From NCBI GenBank assembly GCA_036971615.1, contig JAYKKR010000011.1, positions 62,001 to 126,000 on the forward strand: a stretch of 64,000 nucleotides of DNA. The letters run 5' to 3'. This stretch comes from Amyloporia xantha (taxonomy: Eukaryota; Basidiomycota; Agaricomycetes; Polyporales; Adustoporiaceae). The translations under genes and the position numbers were made by a program. Shown here one piece after another: positions 22,201 through 35,596 of this stretch (the first letter of the stretch is position 1; every line of letters begins with the position of its first letter). The notes below the pieces were generated by a model. The model was not told the DNA's origin. It did no database searches and saw only the letters and a program-made list of their open reading frames with translations.

Positions 22201-25200
22201 CGTGATGTCATCCAGCACTCCGCGAGCGCGGAGATCCTTCACTGTGCCTTGGGTATCAATCCGGCCATCAAGCATGCGCACCACATAGTGTGCTCCAGGA
22301 AGTACGAGTTCAACGTGGTGGGTGACAAGGACCTAACAACAATAATGAGGTGGATGGCAGACATGACGTGCGCGGGAGTCGACTGACCACAGTGCGATGA
22401 GCCATCAACGGTCCACGGAATAATCGCTCAAACAAGAACCGGGCAGTGTGACTATCCTATTGACAAAAAATCAGCATCTGTGACCATGGATACCAAGACT
22501 ATACTTACAACGGCACTCAACGGATCATCTAACAGAACGTATTTCGTAGGCTATGCCAGAGATTGAACTTCAGCTTTCTCAAGATCTGATACAACGAAAG
22601 AATACCAACCGCATAGACAGCACGAGCGAGGGCCACTCTGAGCACGGATTCTTAGTCGTCAGAGTCAGACACACCAAGAAAGACAACTCACCTGGCTTTT
22701 TGTCCACCCGACAGACTCACTCCCCTAAATCCGACATCAGCACCAAGTCGCTTCTCACAGGCTAATTGTAAACCTCACCGGGCACCTATCTCCGTACCAT
22801 CCCCATCCTCCAACATTTCCAAGTCCGGTCGCAACGCACAGCACTCAACGACCGCGTTATACCTGTCCTCGTCGTACGGGAACCCAAAAAGAACATTGTC
22901 CTTGATCGACTGATGCCGCAGCCACGGCGTCTGCGCCGCATACGAGATGGAGTGCATCAAGCCATGCTCGTCCACCTTGGACCGGTTCTTCGACATGATG
23001 ATGCGCCCCTCCAACTTCGTCATCTCTCCGAGCAGCGCCATCTACGGCACTCGTTAGCGGCACGTTAAAATAGCCATATCGCGAACCATACTGACCAGCA
23101 GAGCCGTCTTCCCGCTGGCAGTCGGGCCAGTGACGACGGTTAGCTCTCCCTCGGGGAACACAACGTTAATATCCCGCAGCTCGAACCGGTGGTCTCCCAG
23201 CGTAGACTGCGTATCAACAGCAGTGTCAGTTTCGTCCGACGGGCTCGCAGGCTGGCTGGCCGGCTTCTGCTTGTCCTTATCCTTGGCCTCTTCAACCTCG
23301 TTCCATTTGAACGTCCCATTGCTGATACCGAGCCCCTGTTCCTCTTCGGTGCTCGGCGGTGCGCGACCGCGTTTGAGGGTGGACACCTGCTCGTCCACTT
23401 CATCCTCATCCAGGTAGGTCGCAATTCGGTCCATAGCGACACCGGCCTGGACATAGAGTAGTATCAGATCGACCGTACAACTTCACGTCGACAGACATAC
23501 CTGAAGAATCTGGACGATCCACGCAGGAATGACATTGAGAGGAGCCCTGTGAAATCCTTGTGAGACTCCGTCGGTATCCAAGCGAAACGCTTATCCTACC
23601 TGACCATGCCAAACAAAGCGATAGCCTGCACACACGAAAAGTAAATCAGACGTCCTCATGCACAGACACGAAACTCACAGTGAACGCCGTCCCGACAGTC
23701 AACTCATTCCCCTGCAGGATATAGACAAAGAACGACGTGACCGACACCATGATGGGCGCACAGATCCAGATGAGCGAGAAACAGACCGAGTTCACGCGCG
23801 CTGTTCCAAAATATGAGAACCGCACGCAGCCAACAAGTCGGGGTCGACCTACACTTGATCATCCACTGCATCTCAACCTCACGCGCCTCCATCGCACGCT
23901 CGATCCAACGATCCTCCCAAGCGAAGAATTTGATGAATTTGACCTAAACCACGAGGACTACGTTCAATCACGATTCCTCATAAAAATACGCGTAGAAAAA
24001 CCCACAGCGCCAATAAGCTCGTTCAGTACGCCCATGCGCTTGTCTCGAGCGTTGGAGACACCCTTCTGGATGCGCACCGCCCGTTTGGAAACGAAGCTGT
24101 TGACGGGCCAGCTCACGACGAGGACGAAAAACCCGGCAAAGGCAGAGATCCCGAGAAGTCTGCAGACAGTGTGAGAATCGGCCTCAGGATCACTCAATCT
24201 AGGACTCACTGGTACAGGAATACAGTGGCAATGAGAATTTCGAAGGGAGCTAACGAAAGTTTAGGGATACTGTTCAAAAGCAGTGCAGCAGCGATGCTCA
24301 CCTCCATAGATAAAGTACGATCCAGAGACCACCTGCGAGATCTACAGCAGGCAAAGCCGTCAGTTCAGACTCTTCGACATAAACCCAGCACGGGCATACC
24401 CTATTCGCGTCACCCGCCATAAGGTTGACAATCTTCCCAATGTCCGCACCGGCCTTAGGGTCGTCCGCCTTGGGGTCCGCTTTGCCTGCGTAAAAAAGTC
24501 ATTCATGAGCGACGCGGTCCACCACGTCTCCACCACATATATAACTCACCCTTCGCATCGGGCCCCTTCGCACTCTTCCCTGCGTCCTTGTCAACGATCC
24601 CAGAGAAGTCCTTCCGCTTCAGCGCCTTGTCATAGATCGCCGCCATCAGCTCCGACCGGATGCGCGTCGCCGCACGCCGACCGAACCACAGATGCTGCAC
24701 ATCCGCCTGCGCCTGCACGTACCGCCATCAGCCACGCCCCACACACGACGCGCCTCTCCTCGGACTCACCTTGCACAGCGTAGACACGAACGCCAGCACG
24801 GCATATATATACGCCAGCGCATGCTTCTCCTCCGTCGCCTCGCGCGCGTCGAGCGAGTCGAGGATGCGCTTGAGGAAGAACGGGCTCGCGTAGTTGAACA
24901 CGACGCTCACGTACGTCAGCACAAAGTCGAGCAGGAGGTCGAGCGAGTTGGCCGCCCACAGCCGGCGGAGCAGCGTCGCGCGCGTCGTCTTGCTGAATTT
25001 GATGTACAGCGGCCGCGCTTGCATCGTCGGGCTGAGCTTCCAGACGTCGGATTCGCTGAGCGTCGTGTACGTGCCCTGTGGACGGAATGGTGAACACGGG
25101 GTGTGCGCAGTAAATGGGGGCGGACGTACGCGTTCGACCAGCGGCAGGATCCACTGGAAGGACATCCAGCCCCAGAGCGTTGTGTAATCTTCAGGAGAGA

Positions 25201-26192
25201 TAGAGTGCCCCTGACGTGGTGTGAGTGATATGCCAGGAAACAAAGAGAAGATGCCGATCGCTGGGGGCAAGGATGGATGTTCGGACTCTACATGTCGGTC
25301 GCATATAGTCCGAACTGGTTGAATATCCTGAGCGCCGAAGATGCAAATTGTGGCCAGACATTTAACCTGCTCTGCCCATGCTTGTATGCCTTTGGGAGCA
25401 CGAGCATCATTCATCACCCCCAATGTGAGACAGCAACCCTGATCCACACGTCTCAAACTTGCGATTCGAGAGGATCGGGAAAACGCTTCTCCGTATTCAC
25501 GCATCGAGGATAGACGAGCCACTCACGATATCATCCTTGTTGACCCTCTTGCTGGGTGTGCCCACGGGCATGTTCAGCATCACCGTCAGCACGACGACGA
25601 TGGCGACCAGGTTCGCTATGTCGGCAGCGAGCGCCAGCGGCGTAGGCAGAGGCAGACCACGCACGCTGTGGTCGAAGAGCACTCCGCCGAACGTGAGCAC
25701 GCTCGAGATGAGCTGCAGAGTGTATAAGCCGCAGAGATCGAAGGGGGGCGTGGCGGCAGGAGCGACGACGGGTCGGACGGTAGCATACAGCCATGCAAAA
25801 GCGAGCAGGAACGGTGGGAGCGCGCTCGAAGTGTCTTCTGTGCGCACGACAAAGTTGTAGCAGCCGACGCCGAGCCACAGCAGCGCCTCGACGAGGGCTA
25901 TCCAGGACAAGAGCAGACTGCGCCAGAGTGGCACGGGCGCAACGTCCGCGGTCACTTCGCCGTCTGTGGACTCTTCGCCTGCATCGAGGGCCTCTGCTTC
26001 GGGGAGGGTGAGGAAGTTGCGGAAAGGCTGCTTGACGACGTTGAGGGGTTTTTGTGCGAAAGATGGGACGGGGACGGAGGTGAGGAGGACGGCGAGGACA
26101 AAGACGGCGGGGACGACGGCGCTCCAGAAGTTGCGGCTGCAGGGGCTGGAGAAGGAGAGCAGGTCGTGCCCGCTGCACACGTCGACGGCCAT
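19250..26192 (-). CDS. ABC transporter, ABCC/MRP type, full length
   Basis: ATP-driven exporter of the ABCC (multidrug-resistance-associated) family, in vacuolar or plasma membrane. The ATG at 26,192 starts [12 protein letters not shown], and the TAG is at 19,250. Many short introns interrupt it. Verified first exons are 26192-25527, 25210-25130, 25075-24770, 24712-24550, 24485-24400 and 24341-24302. The order is an N-terminal TMD0 with several hydrophobic segments, TMD1, NBD1, a charged linker, TMD2 and NBD2. NBD1 has Walker A GPTASGKT (~23,102-23,130), signature VSLSGGQ (~22,700) and Walker [10 protein letters not shown] (~22,520). The Asp replacing the catalytic Glu there is usual for ABCC NBD1. 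NBD2 has Walker [10 protein letters not shown] (~20,310), signature FSQGQ (~19,660), Walker [11 protein letters not shown] (~19,590) and an AHRL H-loop. Substrate unknown. Confidence 0.88.
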
Positions 26193-26592
26193 GGGCGGTA
26201 CAGAGTCAGACGAGCGGTGGGAGCCAGCGCACACAGAGTCCGTATCTCGGGAACCAATGAGACGCCGAGCCAGGCCATCAAAATCGCGTCCAGTCGCGTC
26301 GCGTCGCGCCATTGCACAGAGACTAGAGTCGATTATTATCAAATCCCTCCACGGCCTCGACAACAATTCTCAACTTCCGCAAAAGCGCACGCACAGACAG
26401 CAAATAAGTATCGCCATTCGCAACTGACTGAAATCTTCACGAAATTCAAGTGTGCACGGTCGCTGAGCGAGCGTCCTGCCGAGTCCGGAGTCCGGACGGG
26501 CGAATGCTTACCTAAGCCGCTCCTATCCTAAACAGGCGCCGCCTCTTCTGTCCTCCTTGTCCTCCCCAACAACGCTAGAACGGATAGCAGCC
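26193..26592. promoter_or_regulatory. Divergent promoter between ABC transporter and acidic-protein gene
   Basis: The two start codons (26,192 minus and 26,593 plus) face away from each other across 400 bp. This spacer is copied with the genes at 35,197-35,596 and, slightly shortened, at 45,601-46,011. A fragment of its transporter side is also in the left array. Shared regulation is inference. Confidence 0.6.
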
Positions 26593-27712
26593 ATGGAGTC
26601 CCTCAACCTCAACAACCTCGCAAGCTCTCTCCCGACGTCCAACCTCGCAAACGCAGAGAAGGAGCTCACCAACAATTTTAAAGGTCCGTCGCTGCGTCGC
26701 TCCCCCTCCGATCACCGCCCACATCTGACTCTGCTCCCCAGCTGCCGCTCTGAGCCTCACCACGCTCTACCGCTCGTCCCGCCGCACCTCCAAGCGGGCG
26801 TACAATGCCGGGTACGGTGCGGCATGCCAGGACCTGCTGCTCATGATCCAGCAGGGCGTCTCCACCGGTGAGTCCAGCGAGACCGACGGGCAGGGCATGG
26901 CGGTCATCGGGCGCATCATGGACTACATCGAGGCCCGGCTCGAGGCGATCAAGTCGCGGGAGGAGGAGGAAGACGAGGACGAGGAGAAGGAGAGGGAGCG
27001 GGAGCGCGGGAAGCCCGCCCCTGCTGCGGGCCCGTCCACTAGGCCTGCGCCGGCTCCCGCGGTCCCCGCAAAGAATAAAGAACAGGTGCGTAACATCGTT
27101 TTTCTGGTTGTTTCTTTCAGTGTTTACCCGTCCCAGCAGAACGCAGTAGCGCCCCCGACGCCGTACACGCCGCCCTCGCTAGCGCCCACCCAGCCCTCGA
27201 TCTCGACAAACGCCCCGCCTTCGCCTTCGCCTTCGCTCCTCCCGTCGACGCTGCACCGATCCGCCGCACATCACCCTTCCCTACCCCTGCCCCTCCAACG
27301 CACATCGAAGAGTCGCCTCCTCGCCGCCAAAGACCCTGCCGCCAGCGTCCCGTTCACCTTCGATGCGCCCAGCACTGCCATCCTCACCCACCCGAGCCTC
27401 AACCTCGACCCGCCATCCAGCACGGTAGAGACGGCAGTGGGCTCAAAGCGCCGGCACAATGTGATGATGCTCGACTCGTTCGCACCGCCCGCGACGGCGG
27501 AGGTGGCCTCCACGGGCACCGGTGGCCCCTCGACCCCAGCAACGCGGCGGAGAACCCGCAGCGCGCGAGATGTCGCGAGGGCTGCCTCTGCGTGCTGTGT
27601 TCGTCTTCACGGGCGCCTATTCGGTGAGCGTTGCAGGACGAGCAAGTGTCCACCGTTAAATCGAAAGACTGCCATCTACCTAGGTAGCAGAGGGGCATGG
27701 GTCTCTTTGTAG
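26593..27712 (+). pseudogene. Conserved acidic-protein gene, copy 1, 3' end replaced by E
   Basis: Exons 26593-26683, 26742-27085 and 27137-27712. The first two exons and most of the third match the complete gene at 46,012-47,092 almost perfectly. After ...ATRRRTRSAR the reading frame runs into the end of element E. The native 34-residue tail (GAAASGAVQDQ...ERKRVARR) is replaced by an unrelated 47-residue tail, and the frame stops at 27,712. It could still be expressed as a chimeric protein because the promoter and introns are intact. I call it a pseudogene because of the breakpoint, not because of a stop in the conserved part. Confidence 0.75.
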
Positions 27713-30700
27713 GTAGTAGGGGAGTATGGCCATCGTCCCAGCTAGTAGAAGGGACAGTCCTCTCCCGAGCTCCCGACGGTCCCCGAATCCATTCCCGCCA
27801 CAGCTCATGGTGAGCACGTCTACTACAAGCATCGCATGCACATCCTATCCCCGCCACGCCCTCCCCGCGAAATCGCGCCCATGCGTTCGCACGCGTTTCG
27901 TCTCCCGGCCGCCCGCTCAACCATCAAGCTCAAGTCCCATTAATCCTCCCTGGTCGAATATATTTCGTTCCTGCCGTTACTCCCGCGTAAGCCTCCTTTC
28001 GCTCGCAATCACTGAAACAACCTACTCAGTACTCCGTACGACGCCAGCCAAACCCCTCGGCGAAGCCGTCGGTGCTCTACCGACGCCATGTCTCTGCACA
28101 GCTCAACGGACAATCAGCCGTCCGGCTGCTCATCTCGCCGTTCGTCTGCCTGCCCGTCCGCTTACTTGTCCCCCATATCTCCCATATCTCGTCCATCCAC
28201 TCGTCCGCCCGTCCAGCTGTATGCCCAGCTACTCGACCGCTTGAATAGCCGTTCGTCCGGCTGCTTCTTTAGCTGCGCGTCCAGCCGCTCGTCTGCTTGG
28301 CCCGCTCTCCACCTCGCGCTTCGTCCGCTCGTCCGTCCGGTCCCTCATCCATTCGCTCGTCCACTGACCGCTGCCCAGCTATCCACATCAACATCGTCCG
28401 GCGGTCAATGTGCACCAGAACTCGACTTACCAGAAGCGGACGTCGGTCCGAGTCTGTGCCGTCCAATAGCAAAGACGGCTGTCCACTTGCTCGTTCGGGC
28501 GTCATTGCGTCCGGACCCCTCCCTCAACCGTCCGGCCGTCTGAGCATCCACTCTCGTATGTCCGGCGCTGCGAGTGCCCTTGACGTTGTGAGCGAAAACA
28601 TGGCTCGCAGTGGTCACCTTGGAACCTCGATTGGCAGACTGCCCCTCTACAGTACACACTCTGGGGTCCACCGGAGTGCACCTCGGTCTGTTCTGATTGA
28701 GCAATTAGTGACGTCGCAGCATCAATGTCTATACTGAACATGTGTGCACCTACCTCGATCCTGTGCTCAATCTGATCTTAGTGACGTGTCCATTCCTCAA
28801 CGCAGCGCTGACACCTTGTGAGCTACAATGAATCAGTTCACATTCACTTATGGCCCGCCGCTGGAAGTTTGTGTAAGACAAATCAGAACATTCAGAGGCC
28901 ACATTGCAGAACTCACTGTGTCTGTGAAATGACGGCTAACCCTAGAATGTGAGTCTTTGCTGTCAGGTCGTCCACCGTCCAGATGTCCACTTCTGATGAA
29001 TGGTTGGTATTGCGGCACAATTAGGCTCATGTGGCTCCACAGAAGTAGTTTACGTCTCACTAGCAGCTCTTGTCCAATGGACGTGCATAAAGGCAGGATA
29101 CCAGGAAATCAGAACACGTACTGAGCGTCAGCAGCAGTATATATGGCCTGCAGGCCGGGAAGTTCCGTCTGTTGCGTAGCTTTGTTCGGGCTTTTGGCCC
29201 GGTCCACTTGGCATGTATGCCGTGGCAAGTTGTACGTACAAGCAAGATCGCCCAAGCACCCAATCATATTAGCAGATTCATCTGGTATGTAATTCTACAG
29301 CGGCGGAGATAATGATAGTCCACTGCTCAGGAGTATCGTTTGAATACGACAACTCCAATGAATGTTGTCGCATCACTGACAAGTGAATGAACCGGTGTCA
29401 CTCCGACAGCACCTGCACACGAATCTCAGTCAGTGTGTATTTACTCTGCTTGACAAGTCGTTCAGCACGCAGAACAGACAGGTGCACCTTCATCTGAACA
29501 GCCGTTAAGCAAGGTGCCCCGACCATCCTCAATATCTCGCACGCAGCTCTTGAGGCTTGGATACACGACGACAGTCAGACCCGGGGCCTTATAGGTGACT
29601 AGTCATCACTAGGTAAAGTACGTAAATTCTGATAAGCACAGCATGTACATATCGGCCGGACAAGCATGCCATATACATTCTTGTGACTGCACATGTACAT
29701 ACATACATGGGCCGGACTACTAGTGGTTTTTCAATGCACAGTATTGAACAGGAGTTCCAAACTTTAGCAAGGTGTTTAGACAGTCATAGTGTTATTCAAA
29801 CATTTGACATGGGGTGGCGCGCAAGAACAGATGAGAAGAGCAATCAACGAGATTTCGAGCGAGACACTTCAGCCACAGACGCCGTCCATTCTCAATCTCA
29901 AGTATGTCCTTTCACACTTAATACCATTGTCCGTTCACACATGGATCATAATAAATTGCCTCTAACTTGAATGTCACGAACATGCTTGTACCACATGCCT
30001 CTGTGGTCTCTCCGCAAGTGTATACTATCGTTCTCCGAGTCGGCCTGGGCCTTCCACTTTCGCCGAGTCCTCAGCTGGCTGCTGCGTGCCACCGACATTC
30101 CTCGACAGCTTCAATTAGTTTCGCTTTCAAATTGCACTCGAGAAGTATCCACAGCTTCTCCGAGTCTGTATTTGCAGTACCACAGTACAGTGTAGATACA
30201 TACTGCTGATGGTATACCCCCCGACCTCATGGCGTTCTCTACGCCGGGTGGCGGGAGGCCACTACGGCGATTAGGACTCCAGTTCTGAGACTGTGGACCT
30301 GACCATCTCAGAATGCTCTCCTCGGTGTTCTCTACCCAAACCAATGCTTTGGTTACTACCCCGGCCAGCCCACTGGCAACCGGCGTATATTGATCTTTCT
30401 CTATACATAGCGACGAAATCCCAGGTTCCGAGCAAACCAATATCAACATCTGAAGTCAAAAATGTTATAGTGTACGCTCATTCATTAGACAGATTCAATC
30501 ATTTCCGAGTGCTGATACACTATTCTACTGGTACCTGTGTACTACAGAGTGTAGCCGTGTATCATTGGCAATAAATTAATATTCAGAATTCTTGCAGTCA
30601 TCATGCGCAGTGCTGCAGCTTCACTGAAGTTGAAGTGAATATCTCGAAGACTGGAAACCAACGCCAAGGGGAACACATACACAATACATTCGCTACCGGG

Positions 30701-33635
30701 TCAGCGCTCGATCACACTGATTTCGGATATAGCTTCGCCGCGTTTCAACACATACGTACGTATTCTTCTCCTTCTGATTGTCCGAATGACCACTCGGAGG
30801 CAGCGTTCCTCGCTGGCATGACATTGGGTCAGCTTGTTGTACGGACGTTCTTGCGGGATGACGGCTTGCTCTTCGCCTGCCGTATCCAGCGACCGTCCGC
30901 CGTGTTCTCCAGCAGGTACATCCGAGTCGTCAGTCCGTAAGCTGTGTGTTGCTTGACTGAAAGCTCACAGCTCGTAGGTGTTACGCCGTTTCGTTAGATG
31001 GCTGTGAGAGCTACGTACACGGACAACGAGAGGACTAGCCCGCGCAAAGACGATTCGATTGCACGGCGCGTGGTCTGGGAGACAGGGCGATGGTATGTAA
31101 TGGACGAGGACTGCCGTACCTTCCGCGGACAACGCGATGCTGGGCCGGCGGGAGAACGGCAAGTTCATCCGATGCACGTAAAGCCGCTTCGCGCGTGGAT
31201 GATCGGTTGCGGAAGCTGTCAATGGTAGGAACGTTAAAATACTGATCTTCTTTCGTTTCAGTATGTCATCCCGAGCCGCTGCTGTCACCAATTCAGTCAC
31301 CAGTGACCTGGATGGACGAGCTGAGCGGGGAAACTCACCGCGTTGCTAGCACGGTGGGCGGACACCGCTAAATCCGAGCTGTTCAATGACGTACTGGCAG
31401 GAATTGCATACAGTATGCCCGGGTGAGTGCTTCGCTGTTCGCGCGCGTACTGGCCGGACACATGGCTTGTTGAAGCATCCAAGCCCGCGCTGATCTGTCT
31501 GCGCAGGACTGGACGAACGGAGCGAATATGACGGGCCACTCGCTGACCCGCTCCGCCTTCTCCTCCTACCCTCCTTCCTAGAACACCCCGCCAAGCGCAT
31601 CACGCACGCGCCCGCGCCCGGGCTACCGACGCGTTCGTAATCCCATCAGTCACGCTTCGAACCGCGCGCGTAGACGTTTCCACGGCGAAGCTCACAAGCG
31701 CGCTCATTTCGCGTATGAGACTCGGATGCGGGGATGGGGACGGGCATTGTTCACGGCCTTGGCATCCGGTTGACGTGTACGTCGGACGCTAGGGTCCGCG
31801 ATGGGAGGATCTGGGATGCCGGCGGGGAGACGGGAGAGGAGCAAGGGTCGATATGGCGTGAGAAGGCAGGGGTGGGAGGAGGATATAAGGAGGGCTGTGG
31901 ATGGATGGAGGTCAGTATCCTCTCCTCTTCCTTTCGTTTGCACATCCCCGGGACTGTTTGAGCTGCTCACCTTGCCCTTCGAGTCGTTGGTTGTTCCGCC
32001 GTTCGCTGCGCTGCCCTCAGTGCTCCCTTGTTCCCGTCAGTTTCTTCGCGAGTTCATCTTCCTCGTCGGCCGGTTGGACAGCCGTTGTATTCGCTGCGCG
32101 CGCTGACGAGCCCCTCGCTGTGTGAGGTGAGTGGTGAGTATCCAATCTAATCACCTTGCGCAGAGCTGACGTTCTTCGTACGAAGGACCATCCACGACCA
32201 CCATCCGATCGCGCCAGTTCAGTACTGCGCGCTTAGCGCTGGGGCCGAACGTATCGCACTCGCTCGCTGCTGTCCATCGCGAGCAGCCTTGGGGGAACAA
32301 TTTCGGCCCTCAGTATGCGAGACACGTGGAGTCGGGCGAACGCTGTTCGTGTTCGACGCGGCTAAGGCGCATCACGGCTGTACATGGATGCATTCGCGTC
32401 CGCCCGGTCAGGCTGCCTGTCCATTAGTGCATGTTCGTTCGGGCGGCTGTCGTGTATTGAAAGACGCTAGCGGATGGTACATACATAGATAGCGACTGTC
32501 CCTGCATTGCCAGTGAATGCCCTGGGGCGAGCGTTCGACGGCACATCTCGTCGAAATACCCGGTTCGCGATCTAGGATGGACCGGATGGCGCCACAGCGC
32601 AGAGGTGTGTCCATCCTGAGTGCGACGGACGGTGGACGGAGCAGCCTTGCGAATGCGAGTAGCTGGTTGCAGATCATCGGACGCTGCTCCACACCCGCTA
32701 TAGCGCATGTGTTAGTGGGAGGTAGAATCCGCCGAGCATAGCATGCACATACCTGCCGGACACCGAGCAGTCCGAGTGATCGCGGCGTGCTGGGCGCATT
32801 TGCGTGTGGTGTATACCGTGCCGGTGCTGGACTCATTGGCAGTCGTTTGTCTGCACGGAGCCGGACAGCGTGCCGGCATGTAGATTTAGATTGCAGCCCA
32901 TCGCGCTGTGCATCTGTAATGTATTAGGTAGAGTCGAGAATACATAGCAAATACCTGGTATGTTCCGCCGTTCGCCGCGCCGCCCTCGGTGCTCTTTGTT
33001 CTGGTAAGTTTCTCGTATAGTTTGTCTCGTCGGCCCGTTGAGCAGCCGTTGAATTGGCTGCGCGCTGACAAGTCGCTCGCTGTGTCAGATGAGTGGCGAG
33101 AACTGTGTCCACTCACATTGCGCAGAGCTAACGTTCTTCATATGAAGAGCCATCCGCGTCCGCCATGCGATCGCGCCAGTTCGCTACTGCGCACTCAGCG
33201 CTGGGGCGCACGCACCGCGCTCGCTCGCTGCTGTCCACTGCGAGCAGTCTCGGGCCTTGGTACGCGAGACACGTAAATTGGGGCGAACGCCGTTTGCGCC
33301 GCCGCTGAGACGTATCACGGCCGTACACGGATGCGCTCGCGTCCACCCCGTCAAGCTTCCCATTAGTGCATGTTCGTTATAACTGCTCTCGTGTATTGAA
33401 AGACACTAGTAAGTGGTACATACAAAAAGAGTTGGTATTCCCCGTAGGTACCTGCCCTCCCGCCCTCATCTGACTCCCGCTACGCTGCCAGCGAACACGT
33501 TGACACGAGCGTTGCACGGCGCTCCTCGTCCCAACGCGCGGTTCGCGATGACAGATTGCGCCACTGCACAGCGTCGTGTCCGTTCTGCGCGCGCAACGGA
33601 CGGTCGATGGGCCAGCCTTTGTCAGAGCACATAAC
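27600..33635 (-). repeat. Element E, copy 3 (inverted)
   Basis: Same ~6-kb element as at 1,665-7,623, in the opposite orientation. On the plus strand it begins at TTCGTCTTCACGGGCGCC, has the minisatellite at about 28,100-28,420, the exon-like remnant at 31,260 and the ~1-kb direct repeats at about 31,950-33,630. It joins the acidic-protein gene copy on its left and the truncated ABC copy on its right. It is empty at 30,219-30,226, where copy 4 has the hAT insertion. Confidence 0.75.
28100..28420 (+). repeat. Degenerate minisatellite in E copy 3
   Basis: CGTCCG / CTCGTCC-type words repeated irregularly. It is the reverse complement of the block at 6,780-7,040. A CCATATCTCCCATATCTCG stretch within it differs by one base from the E copy at 37,104-37,424. 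Confidence 0.7.
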
Positions 33636-35196
33636 TCCTTCTGCTTCAGCGCCGCCATCAGCCCCGACCGGATGCGCGTCGCCGCACGCCGGCCAAACCA
33701 CAGATGCTGCACATCCGCCTGCGCCTGCACGTACCGCCATCAGCCACGCCCCACACACGACGCGCCTCTCCTCGGACTTACCTTGCACAGCGTAGACACG
33801 AACGCCAGCACGGCATATATATACGCTAGCGCATGCTTCTCCTCCGTCGCCTCGCGCGCGTCGAGCGAGTCGAGAATGCGCTTGAGGAAGAACGGGCTCG
33901 CGTAGTTGAACACGACGCTCACGTACGTCAGCACAAAGTCGAGCAGGAGGTCGACCGCACACAGCCGGCGGAGCAGCGTCGCGCGCGCGGTCTGGCTGAA
34001 TTTGATGTACAGCGGCCGCGCTTGCATCGTCGGGCTGAGCTTCCACACGTCGCTCTCGCTGAGCGTCGTGTACGTGCCCTGTGGACGGGGTGGTAAACAC
34101 GTCGTGCACGCGGTAAGACGGGGGCGGACGTACGCGTTCGACCAGGGGCAGGATCCACTGGAACGACATCCAGCCCCAGAGCGTTGTGTAATCTTCAGGA
34201 GAGATAGAGTGCCCCTGACGTGGTGTGAGTGATATGCCAGGAAACAAAGAGAAGATCCCGATCGCTGGGGGCAAGGATGGATGTTCGGACTCTACATGTC
34301 GGTCGCATACAGTCCGAACTGGTTGAATATCCTGAGCGCCGGAGATGCAAATTGTGGCCAGACATTTAACCCGCTCTACCCATGCTTGTATGCCTTTGGG
34401 AGCACGAATATCATTCATCACCCCCAGTGTGAGACAGCATCCCTGATCCACACGTCTCAGACTTGCGATTCGAGAGGATCGGGGAAACTCTCCTCTGTAT
34501 TCACGCATCGAGGATAGACGAGCCACTTACAATGTCATCCTTGTTGACGCTCTTGCTGGGTGTGCCCACGGGCATGTTCAGCATCACCGTCAGCACGACG
34601 ACGATGGCCACCAGGTTCGCTATGTCGGCAGCGAGCGCCAGCGGCGCAGGCAGAGGCAGACCACGCACGCTGTGGTCGAAGAGCACCCCGCCGAACGTGA
34701 GCACGCTCGAGATGAGCTGCAGAGTGTATAAGCCACAGAGATCGAAGGGGGGCGTGGCGGCAGGAGCGGCGACGGGTCGGACGGCAGCATACAGCCATGA
34801 AAAAGCGAGGAGAAACGGTGGGAGCGCGCTCGAAGTGTCTTCTGTGCGCACGACAAAGTTGTAGCAGCCGACGCCGAGCCACAGCAGCGCCTCGACGAGG
34901 GCTATCCAGGACAAGAGCAGACTGCGCCAGAGTGGCACGGGCGCAACGTCCGCGGTCACTTCGCCGTCTGTGGACTCTTCGCCTGCATCGAGGGCCTCTG
35001 CTTCGGGGAGGGTGAGGAAGTTGCGGAACGGCTGCTTGACGACGTTGAGGGGTTTTTGTGCGAAAGATGGGGCAGGGACGGAGGTGAGGAGGACGGCGAG
35101 GACAAAGACGGCGGGGACGACGGCGCTCCAGAAGTTGCGGCTGCAGGGGCTGGAGAAGGAGAGCAGGTCGTGCCCGCTGCACACGTCGACGGCCAT
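33636..35196 (-). pseudogene. Truncated ABC transporter copy (unit 2 of right array)
   Basis: Copy of the first four exons of the transporter: ATG at 35,196, exon 1 to 34,531, then exons 2 and 3, and a shortened exon 4. It covers TMD0 and the beginning of TMD1 but no ATP-binding domain. Exon 3 has a 9-nt in-frame loss (WAANSLDLL region). Exon 4 loses about 15 nt after SGLMAA and then runs into element E sequence. The 5' exons remain open, so a short membrane protein could be made, but it cannot be a transporter. Confidence 0.8.
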
Positions 35197-35596
35197 GGGC
35201 GGTACAGAGTCAGACGAGCGGTGGGAGCCAGCGCACACAGAGTCCGTACCTCGGGAACAGATGAGACGCCGAGCCAGGCCATCAAAATCGCGTCCAGTCG
35301 CGTCGCGTCGCGCCATTGCACAGAGACTAGAGTCGATTATTATCAAATCCCTCCACGGCCTCGACAACAATTCTCAACTTCCGCAAAAGCGCACGCACAG
35401 ACAGCAAATAAGTATCGCCATTCGCAACTGACTGAAATCTTCACGAAATTCAAGTGTGCACGGTCGCTGAGCGAGCGTCCTGCCGAGTCCGGAGTCCGGA
35501 CGGGCGAATGCTTACCTAAGCCGCTCCTATCCTAAACAGGCGCCGCCTCTTCCGTTCTCCTTGTCCTCCCCAACAACGTTAGAACGGATAGCAGCC

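Noticed and set aside
28088..28737. Ser/Pro/Arg-rich frames of about 150 codons in element E copy 3
   Set aside because: They run through the minisatellite, which is open in several frames because of its composition. Indels between E copies merge or split them.
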